The position numbers were made by a program, and so were the translations under genes. Under the pieces are notes generated by a model. That model was not told the DNA's origin and searched no databases. It was given only the letters and a program-made list of their open reading frames with translations. From CAYURH01 sp964447105 (GTDB lineage Bacteria; Patescibacteriota; Saccharimonadia; Saccharimonadales; EFPC-124): DNA of 34,132 bases. The DNA is taken from contig CAYURH010000012.1 of the NCBI GenBank assembly GCA_964447105.1, positions 1-34,132 on the forward strand. The letters are read 5' to 3'. Below, piece by piece: positions 28,817 through 34,132 of this stretch. Numbering within the stretch: the first letter of the stretch is position 1; the number at the start of each line of letters is the position of its first letter.

Positions 28817-29401
28817 ATGCCAAAGAAAGCCAACTCCGACATCAAAGCTATGGCCGCCAAACAAGCGCGCCAACAAGAACAACTAGCTGCATATAAAAAG
28901 CAGCGCCAATGGCTCACGTGGGCCGCGATTACAATCGCTATCCTTGTGCTGCTACTCATAGCAACATGGGGCTACGCGTCGAACTGGTGGCTGGGTAATG
29001 CCACGCGCACGTCGTCGTTTACACCCGCCAGCCAAGAACCCGACACCACATCTACCACCAACCCGGCGTCGACCACCACCAACGGTGGCACTTCGACAAC
29101 AGGCGGAGGTGGTGGCACGACAACCACCAACAATTCCACTACTACCAACACTTCCACGACAACCACCAACACCAAACCCAGCCCCACGAGTTCGCTCATT
29201 GATTTCCTAAATAGTACGCACGTTGGTGACACCGTAAATAGTACACTCGACCGCGCCCGCGCGCTTGGATTGCATGCTAGCTGCCACACCGAAGTGCTGG
29301 TGGTGCAGGTGTGCGAAGTCAGCGATGACAACGGCAACACGGTGACTACCAAAAACTTGCTCAGTGGCGACGGGCTAACAGGGGTAACTGCTAACTTCTA
29401 A
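28817..29401 (+). CDS. Membrane-anchored protein with Thr-rich linker and PASTA-like end
   Basis: A 194-residue bitopic protein: charged, Lys/Gln-rich cytoplasmic part (1-33), one membrane segment (about 34-52), a long Thr/Asn/Gly linker (about 64-125, with a Gly5 run), and a small extracytoplasmic domain (126-194). The last part, VGDTVNSTLDRARALGLHAS, resembles the start of PASTA domains, which bind peptidoglycan or beta-lactams. Cys156 and Cys166 could form a disulfide. The linker suits a wall-spanning stalk. AAAGGA (28803-28808) lies 8 nt before the ATG. The gene is divergent from the Crp-family gene across the GTGA-N6-TCAC site, and its stop abuts that of the convergent protease gene. Confidence 0.7.
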   Translation: MPKKANSDIKAMAAKQARQQEQLAAYKKQRQWLTWAAITIAILVLLLIATWGYASNWWLGNATRTSSFTPASQEPDTTSTTNPASTTTNGGTSTTGGGGGTTTTNNSTTTNTSTTTTNTKPSPTSSLIDFLNSTHVGDTVNSTLDRARALGLHASCHTEVLVVQVCEVSDDNGNTVTTKNLLSGDGLTGVTANF

Positions 29402-30580
29402 CTACCTGCTCCCACACTTGCCTGTATTGGCGGTCGGCGAATCAAAGCTGACCGCCTTTAGTTTTGCTGCTACCTGGTCGGCGGTGAGGGCGTAGCCGAT
29501 GCCGGTTTCGCTCGATGATTTCGCAAATACTACACCAACCACCAGACCGTTTTGGTCGATGACGGGGCCGCCAGAATCACCCTGTTCTATGTTGTCGTGT
29601 AGCACATACACGGTGCGAGCCACAAGCGATTGGTTGTAGATGTCATAGCCTTCGGCGGTAATGCGCTGCTGCACGCGCGCAGCCTGCACACCGGGGTTGC
29701 CACTGGCATAACCCAGAGTGATAGCTGGCGCGTAGGGCGACAAAGTGGCAGTATTCAAACTTAGTGTGTTGGCCCGCATATCGGGCACCGCCAGTATAGC
29801 CACATCGAGCAGCGGGTCAAACAACACCACGCGGGCAGAATGCACACCAGCGCTATCCCATACCTGGGGTGTTTTGGCGCCAGACACAACATGGGCATTG
29901 GTAATCAATAGGTTAGTGCCGGCCACAAAGCCCGTACCGGTTGCTGTGCCACCGCAGCTGTTGTTGGTGACCTTGAGTACCGATGGCGCCGCGGCGGCGG
30001 CGAGCGGTGCTGTAAATGCGTCGTCTGGCAATGTAACTGTGGCTTCCAAGTTAGGCTCGATACCGGCGAATACCCGTGGTAAGCCATGCGGGTTTAGTAG
30101 GTTGGCGGCCTGCACAAATAGCGATGGCAGTTTGGGGAATGTCTGGCGCAAGCTATTCACCACCAGCGACGTCTGCAGTTGCGAGCTCAGCGCTTGGTTG
30201 GGGGTTTGCATGGCCAATGCGCTACCAATCAACATAAACGTAATACCGGTTAGGCCAGCCACTATGCTGCCGCCCACGACGTCGACGAATTCGAGTGATT
30301 TGAACATGTCGACTTTTTTCTGCACGTGTCGGCCGATGGATAGTCCAAAATCACAAAACAAACCAATCACCAGGAGTGACATAATAGCGAGCATCCAAAA
30401 AAACAGTTCTTCAGACCCGACTTTACTGGAGCTCGCAAAAAGATATTGAATACTCGCAGCCGTAAACAGGCCAGCCACAAACCCGAGCGATACAAACGTT
30501 TGTCGCACCAGCCCAAAATGTGCCCCAAGTCGAATCGCCACCACCAGCAAAATGATACAGATAATATCGACGGCATTCAT
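29402..30580 (-). CDS. MarP-like membrane serine protease (CvpA-like + trypsin domain)
   Basis: A 392-residue membrane protease. Residues about 1-165 hold four hydrophobic segments resembling the CvpA/MarP N-terminus (IICIILLVVAIRLGAHFGLV; a second GSIVAGLTGITFMLIGSALA). Residues about 190-392 are a trypsin-like extracytoplasmic domain. The catalytic triad is His230 (TNAHVV), Asp259 (LDVAILAV) and Ser336 (GDSGGPV), all intact. Mycobacterial MarP (Rv3671c) has this layout and is needed for acid and oxidative stress resistance and cell-wall hydrolase processing. A similar envelope role is inference. Two Cys near 205 and 389 may pair. TACGAT (30593-30588) ends 7 nt before the ATG, with no good -35. 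The GTGA-N6-TCAC site (30617-30630) is centred about 41.5-42.5 bp upstream of the predicted start, a class II activator position. Confidence 0.88.
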   Translation of the reverse strand: MNAVDIICIILLVVAIRLGAHFGLVRQTFVSLGFVAGLFTAASIQYLFASSSKVGSEELFFWMLAIMSLLVIGLFCDFGLSIGRHVQKKVDMFKSLEFVDVVGGSIVAGLTGITFMLIGSALAMQTPNQALSSQLQTSLVVNSLRQTFPKLPSLFVQAANLLNPHGLPRVFAGIEPNLEATVTLPDDAFTAPLAAAAAPSVLKVTNNSCGGTATGTGFVAGTNLLITNAHVVSGAKTPQVWDSAGVHSARVVLFDPLLDVAILAVPDMRANTLSLNTATLSPYAPAITLGYASGNPGVQAARVQQRITAEGYDIYNQSLVARTVYVLHDNIEQGDSGGPVIDQNGLVVGVVFAKSSSETGIGYALTADQVAAKLKAVSFDSPTANTGKCGSR

Positions 30581-30616
30581 GTGCGTAATCGTATCCCACT
30601 TTGCCTGGGGAAGTAC

Positions 30617-30630
30617 GTGATACGGATCAC
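30617..30630. promoter_or_regulatory. CRP-like site GTGA-N6-TCAC between divergent genes
   Basis: GTGATACGGATCAC (30617-30630) is the same half-site pair as at 28728-28741. It is centred near -42 for the protease gene and near -64 for the gene at 30688. Both genes encode envelope proteins and lie beside the Crp-family gene. Confidence 0.55.
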
Positions 30631-30687
30631 TCGGCAGAGCTTTTCGTAATCACATCTTTTTATACGACAGATACGTACTATGGTGTT

Positions 30688-31083
30688 ATGACAGAATCCA
30701 CGAATACTGCAACGCCCGTACGCAAGCGACGTCTATCGCTCATAATGGTGCTGAGCGTTTTGCTTATAGCTGCGGTGGGGGCAAGTGTGTTTTTCTATTT
30801 CAAATACACTGACGCATCCAAAAACGCCAAAGCCGACCAACAAAAAGTATTGCAAACCATCGCCACAGTGCTACAGTTGCCCGGCGGCGATCCGTCGTCG
30901 TTTACCATTGCCGACAAAAGCAGGCTAACCAATCAGATGTTGGCCAGCCGGGTAGAGAACGGCGACACGCTATTTGTCTACGACGCGGCCAAAAAAGTGA
31001 TCGTCTACCGGCCATCGACCAAAAAAGTCATCGACATACTCAGTGTCGAAAGCCCCAAAACCACTATCGAAACTACGCGGTAG
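30688..31083 (+). CDS. Single-pass membrane protein, unknown
   Basis: A 131-residue bitopic protein: basic N-terminus (VRKRR), one membrane segment (about 16-38, LSLIMVLSVLLIAAVGASVFF), then an extracytoplasmic domain with ADQQKVLQTIATVLQLPGGD, a linker and a beta-rich part (LFVYDAAKKVIVYRPSTKKV). I do not recognise the family. The start is ATG 30688, since TACTAT (30676-30681) ends 6 nt upstream; an earlier frame runs through the promoter. It shares a putative CRP-like site with the divergent protease gene. Its stop abuts the stop of the convergent pentad-repeat gene. Confidence 0.7.
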   Translation: MTESTNTATPVRKRRLSLIMVLSVLLIAAVGASVFFYFKYTDASKNAKADQQKVLQTIATVLQLPGGDPSSFTIADKSRLTNQMLASRVENGDTLFVYDAAKKVIVYRPSTKKVIDILSVESPKTTIETTR

Positions 31084-33654
31084 TTACTCGCTCGCCGTAT
31101 ATTCAATAGTTACCAAAAATCCAGTGAGCGCCGCGCCCACCAGTCCTTGTGCGTATTTAAATGTGTACACGTCGCCGGCGCTAAATGACGTACCGCCACC
31201 GAGTGTTGGCGAGTTTGGCGCGTAAGCAGTAAGTGTGGTGGTGGTGAGGGCAACCGAAGCCACGGTAGTGGTGGCGGTTTTGTTGATGAACGATATAGTG
31301 CCTTTGTTGATGCCCAGGGTGATGCCACCAGCGTCGGTAAAAGTGACTTTGGTAATGGTGCCATTGGTGGGCGCAACAAATATGGGGCGTTCAGTTGTGC
31401 CAGACAGGAGGGCGGCGATATCGCCGATTTGTACCGACACAATACGTTTGTTGGCTGCAGTGGATAGTTTGTCGGTCGTGACGGCGTTGGACGCGAGCAG
31501 TGTGTTGGTGACGGCGCCACTGGCGATATCCGCCGTGGCAATGGTACCGTTGGCGATCGAAGTGGATGTGACGGCGCCTGTGGCAATGAGCGCGCTGGTG
31601 ATAGCATTGTTGGCTATGTCGCCGGTGTCGATAGTGCCGTCCAGAATTTTGGCGCCAGTGATGCTGTTGGCGGCGATTTCGTTGGTGCTTACGGCGTTGT
31701 CGGCCAAAAGGGCATTGGTAATGGCGTCGAGTGCGATATCGCCGGTGGCGATGGTACTGTCGAGAATCTTGAGACTCGTGACACTACCGGTGCCCAAGTC
31801 GTTGGCGGTGATAGCCCCGTCGTTTATGAGCCCACTCGTGATAGCATTGCTGGCAATATCGGCAGTAGCGACAGCGCCATCCACGATGGCATTTGATGTC
31901 ACACTCCCCGCGCCCAAGTCGCCGCTGGCTATGGTGCCGTCCGCAATCAGTGCACTTGTAACGGCGTCGCTCGCGATATCGCCGGTGGCAATCGTGCCGT
32001 CATTGATAAGTGCACTCGTAATGGCATTGTTGGCGATGTCGGCTGTTGCTATGGTGCCGTTGGCGATGCTTGTGGAATCCACCGCACCAGCGGCAATGAG
32101 TGTATTTGTGACGGCGCCAATGGCAATATCGGCCGTGGCAATAGCCCCGTCCAGAATTTTGCCGCTGCTTACGCTATCGGCACCAAGGTCGCTGCCGCTC
32201 ACAGTCCCATCGGCAATGAGGCCACTCGTAATGGCGTTGGACGCAATGTTGGACGTGCCAACTGCGGCAGTCCCTAGCAACGAGTTGGTGATCGCGCTGG
32301 TGGCAATATTGCTGGTTTGAATTGTAGCGCTACCTATGTCGCTGCCGGCAATCGTGCCGTCAACAATGTTACTGCTGTTTACTGCGTTAGCAGCCAAGAG
32401 AGCATTGGTAATCGCACCATTAGTAATTGCGGCAGACCCTACGGCACCGCTTGCGATGAGGTTGCTGGTGATCGCGCTGTCGGCTATGTCGCCAGTGGCG
32501 ATGCTACCGTCCAAAATTTTAGCGCTTGTCACACTGCCCAGCCCCAAATCATTTGCGCTTATTGTGCCGTCGTTGATAAGCGTGCTCGTGATCGCATTAT
32601 TAGCAATATCCGTCGAGGCAATGGTTCCGTCGGCGATTAAGCCGCTGGTGATCGCGTTGGACGCAATGTTGGACGTGCCCACCGAACCTGCGGCTAACAA
32701 TCCGTTTGTAATCGCGCCGCTGGCAATATCGAGTGTACCAATGCTACCGTCTATAATTTTAGATGATGTGATAGTGCTGTCGGCAAGCTGCAATGTACCT
32801 ACGGCATCGTTGGCGATTTTGGCCGAGGTCACCGCGCCGTCGCTTAATTTTGCGGCATCCACGGCGTCGTTGGCCAAAAGGGCATTGGTAATGGCGTTGT
32901 TGGCAATGAGCCCGCTGGTGATGGTGCTCACCGCGATTTGAGCGGCGGTAATGGTGCCGCTTACCAAATTGCCGCCCGTCAGTGTGTTGCTGCCGATGTC
33001 GCTACCCTGCAGTGAACCGTCTAATATCTTGGCGCTGGTGATCGAGTTGCCGGCGATAATGCCGTCGGTCACGCTGCCGAGTGCTAACTGCGCGGTGTCG
33101 ACCGCCCCATCTGCAATCTTGAGGTTGGTCACGGCATCGTCGGCCAAAATCCCAGATGTTACAGCGCCGCTGGCCATTTTGAGTGTGGTAATCGCCCCAT
33201 CCGCCAGGTTATTGCTCAGAATTGTGTCGGCAGCAATTTGTACGTTGGTGATAGAGCCATCCAAAATAGTGGCCACCCCCGAATTGTTGAGCAGGTCAAC
33301 GACAGTGGGTGTGAGATTGTCCAGTCCAATGGCGCCGAGCGGCAGCGTGGTACCCAGATCTTGTAGTAAATCAATTGCCTGGTTTTGCTGCGTCAGCGAA
33401 TTGGTGGTGGATTGTTTCCAATCCAAAATATCTTGCGACAAATTATTGGTAGTGATGCTGTGTTCGACGATATTTTTGCCGTCGATGTTGGTAATATTTG
33501 TGCTGTCGGTGTTGATATTTTGCGTGTTCTGATTGTTGGTACGCTGCGCCACTGGCTGCGTGGCGGGTGAGTACGTGCGCCAAAAAATAAATCCACCAAT
33601 TGCCAAGGCGGCAACAATTACCCCTGTAAGCTGCAGTTTAGTTCGTCTAGACAT
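31084..33654 (-). CDS. Surface fibre-like protein with about 120 five-residue repeats
   Basis: An 856-residue protein: short basic N-terminus, membrane anchor (about 6-26, LQLTGVIVAALAIGGFIFW), Asn/Thr-rich linker and predicted helix (to about 125). Then from about 132 to 734 come consecutive pentads x-x-x-[I/V/L]-x (for example DGTIA TGDIA NNAIT SALIN). Small residues (G, A, S, N) dominate two places before the hydrophobic one. This is the periodicity of pentapeptide-repeat or related beta-helices and of the DGAIT-type repeats in phage tail fibres. The last about 120 residues form a beta-sandwich-like cap (RPIFVAPTNGTITKVTFTD, LTGFLVTIEYTASE). It is probably a rigid stalk about as long as its repeat count, presenting the cap outside the cell for attachment. 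ATG 33654 lies 7 nt after TATTAG (33667-33662). Antisense open frames over the repeats are shadows. Confidence 0.8.
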   Translation of the reverse strand: MSRRTKLQLTGVIVAALAIGGFIFWRTYSPATQPVAQRTNNQNTQNINTDSTNITNIDGKNIVEHSITTNNLSQDILDWKQSTTNSLTQQNQAIDLLQDLGTTLPLGAIGLDNLTPTVVDLLNNSGVATILDGSITNVQIAADTILSNNLADGAITTLKMASGAVTSGILADDAVTNLKIADGAVDTAQLALGSVTDGIIAGNSITSAKILDGSLQGSDIGSNTLTGGNLVSGTITAAQIAVSTITSGLIANNAITNALLANDAVDAAKLSDGAVTSAKIANDAVGTLQLADSTITSSKIIDGSIGTLDIASGAITNGLLAAGSVGTSNIASNAITSGLIADGTIASTDIANNAITSTLINDGTISANDLGLGSVTSAKILDGSIATGDIADSAITSNLIASGAVGSAAITNGAITNALLAANAVNSSNIVDGTIAGSDIGSATIQTSNIATSAITNSLLGTAAVGTSNIASNAITSGLIADGTVSGSDLGADSVSSGKILDGAIATADIAIGAVTNTLIAAGAVDSTSIANGTIATADIANNAITSALINDGTIATGDIASDAVTSALIADGTIASGDLGAGSVTSNAIVDGAVATADIASNAITSGLINDGAITANDLGTGSVTSLKILDSTIATGDIALDAITNALLADNAVSTNEIAANSITGAKILDGTIDTGDIANNAITSALIATGAVTSTSIANGTIATADIASGAVTNTLLASNAVTTDKLSTAANKRIVSVQIGDIAALLSGTTERPIFVAPTNGTITKVTFTDAGGITLGINKGTISFINKTATTTVASVALTTTTLTAYAPNSPTLGGGTSFSAGDVYTFKYAQGLVGAALTGFLVTIEYTASE

Positions 33655-33716
33655 GGAAGCTCTAATAAGATAATAAACTAAATAAACAAATGGGAGAATA
33701 GTTTGCCTCGTACATA

Positions 33717-33814
33717 GGGCGCTGAGGGATTCGCCTTGCTGGCAAACCAACCCTTGAACATGCCGCCGGCATGGTTCTAGGGCTACGGGTCCGGGGAACG
33801 CTCCCAGCGTTCCC
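33717..33814 (-). mobile_element. tRNA-linked element R3, Val locus
   Basis: Read on the minus strand after the tRNA-Val terminator: GGATTCGAAC, hairpin GGGAACGCT-GGG-AGCGTTCCC (33814-33794), GGACCCGTAG, hairpin ATGCC-GGC-GGCAT (33772-33760; outer GAAC/GTTC pairs), then the tRNA-Val 3' end CGAATCCCTCAGCGCCC (33733-33717). The last is a 17-nt exact copy of 33895-33879. It has the same plan as R1 and R2 but no cargo gene, and lies only 162 bp from the tRNA end it copies. Confidence 0.6.
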
Positions 33815-33837
33815 GTTCGAATCCAACAATGCTATAC

Positions 33838-33875
33838 AAGAAAAATAACCCACATGAATGTGAGTTATTTTTCTT
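33838..33875 (-). terminator. Terminator of tRNA-Val
   Basis: AAGAAAAATAACCCACAT (33838-33855) pairs with 33858-33875, with one G-U pair on the transcribed strand; A5/T5 tracts make it bidirectional. It starts at the tRNA CCA end, as do the hairpins at 13286 and 25380. Confidence 0.75.
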
Positions 33876-33951
33876 GGTGGGCGCTGAGGGATTCGAACCC
33901 CCGACCCTCTCGGTGTAAACGAGATGCTCTAGCCAGCTGAGCTAAGCGCCC
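33875..33951 (-). tRNA. tRNA-Val, anticodon TAC
   Basis: A 77-nt tRNA with encoded CCA. Acceptor GGGCGCT pairs with AGCGCCC. D-arm AGCTCAGCTGGCTAGAGC. Anticodon stem TCTCG/CGAGA with loop TTTACAC and TAC at 33917-33915. T-arm GGGGGTTCGAATCCCTC. It decodes GUA and GUG. Part of its 3' end is copied at 33717-33733. Confidence 0.95.
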
Positions 33952-33964
33952 TTGAATCCAGGAA

Positions 33965-33993
33965 ATTATAGCATATATGACGAGCCAAGCCAA
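33965..33993 (-). promoter_or_regulatory. Promoter of tRNA-Val
   Basis: On the minus strand TTGGCT (33993-33988), 17 bp, consensus TATAAT (33970-33965), 13 nt before the mature 5' end. Confidence 0.7.
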
Positions 33994-34013
33994 CGGCGTG
34001 TGGTGATAATGTC

Positions 34014-34132
34014 TGGTGGGTCTGACAGGATTCGAACCTCCTCACCTTTCCCTTCGTTCGGGCAAGCCCTCCACTCGGGCGTAAAGTCGGAAAACGTTAA
34101 CTGCCGCTGGCAGTTAACGCCTACGGTCGGAG
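34014..34132 (-). mobile_element. tRNA-linked element R4, cut by the window edge
   Basis: On the minus strand: CCGACCGTAGG, hairpin CGTTAACTGCC-AGC-GGCAGTTAACG (34119-34095), about 45 nt, then GGAGGTTCGAATCCTGTCAG and ACCCACCA (34041-34014), a tRNA T-arm and acceptor end with CCA. No D-arm or anticodon arm precedes it. The T-stem 5' strand (GGAGG) does not pair fully with the 3' strand (CCTGT), so it looks like a hybrid made at the T-loop rather than a working tRNA. The lead CGACCGTAGG and the GCC-NNN-GGC hairpin match R2. A tmRNA 3' end is the main alternative. Confidence 0.5.

Noticed and set aside
31500..33250. CRISPR-like or satellite repeat array
   Set aside because: The recurring short words are codon-level echoes of a five-residue protein repeat. 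There are no constant direct repeats with unique spacers and no cas genes.
31235..33532. Long open frames antisense to the pentad-repeat protein
   Set aside because: The repeat DNA (period 15 bp) keeps several antisense frames open. The minus-strand product has a membrane anchor, regular pentads and a sensible cap, whereas the antisense products are low-complexity shadows without starts or ribosome sites.
34014..34132. tmRNA (ssrA) 3' end
   Set aside because: Possible, but no tag-peptide reading frame or 5' half is visible, the T-stem is mismatched, and the hairpin and lead sequence match R2. Kept as an alternative in the R4 entry.
1..34132. UGA recoded as Gly or Trp, as in some CPR lineages
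   Set aside because: TGA ends several genes at the expected place (for example 23980-23982), and conserved Trp and Gly positions use TGG and GGN.

Overview
The window reads as chromosomal DNA of a small-genome bacterium of the Candidate Phyla Radiation, most plausibly Candidatus Saccharibacteria (TM7). This is an inference from the gene mix: core genes uvrA, uvrC, rplY (L25), secG and trhO stand among many small membrane proteins, an Actinobacteria-type MarP-like protease, very large secreted surface proteins, and many promoters whose -10 box lies only 6-9 nt before the start codon. TGA is used as a stop and TGG as Trp, so there is no sign of UGA recoding. No rRNA, CRISPR array, transposase, integrase or complete prophage is visible.

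Layout. 1-300: the 3' end of uvrA, corrupted at the window edge. 301-15600: core genes (dedA, rplY, an ABC exporter, trhO, uvrC, a holin-like membrane gene with secG and a peptide-binding protein, ridA, DUF1697, DUF3592) interrupted by short G+C-rich single-gene cassettes. Each cassette (near 301-932, 2519-2781, 5809-6646, 8170-8932, 8948-9785 and 15083-15594) has its own 17-bp-spaced promoter, usually a GGAGG-type ribosome site, one gene of mostly unknown function, and a perfect GC-rich hairpin without a U-tract. Two neighbouring cassettes encode related lipoproteins that resemble neutral zinc metallopeptidases with a ruined HExxH motif. 15752-21195: a 1802-residue secreted protein with FnIII, LamG, Ig/PKD domains and a sorbosone/glucose-dehydrogenase-type propeller. 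21200-23982: two membrane proteins and an FAD-linked oxidase. 24026-28024: tRNA-Leu(GAG), Nudix and nuclease-toxin-like genes, a phosphoesterase and small membrane or unknown proteins. 28021-31083: a Crp-family regulator, two membrane-anchored proteins and a MarP-like protease, with two GTGA-N6-TCAC sites in the two divergent intergenic regions. 31084-33654: an 856-residue surface protein made of about 120 five-residue repeats. 33717-34132: tRNA-Val and further tRNA-end elements.

The most unusual structure is a recurring tRNA-linked element. Downstream of tRNA-Leu(CAG), tRNA-Leu(GAG) and tRNA-Val, and once more at the right edge, there is a stretch containing a GCC-NNN-GGC hairpin that ends in a 14-18 nt (or longer) copy of a tRNA T-arm and acceptor end. 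At both Leu loci the DNA between the tRNA and the copied end carries cargo: a C39-like cysteine peptidase in one, a Nudix hydrolase and a CdiA-CT-like nuclease in the other. This looks like a family of islets inserted repeatedly at tRNA 3' ends, with no recombinase in view.
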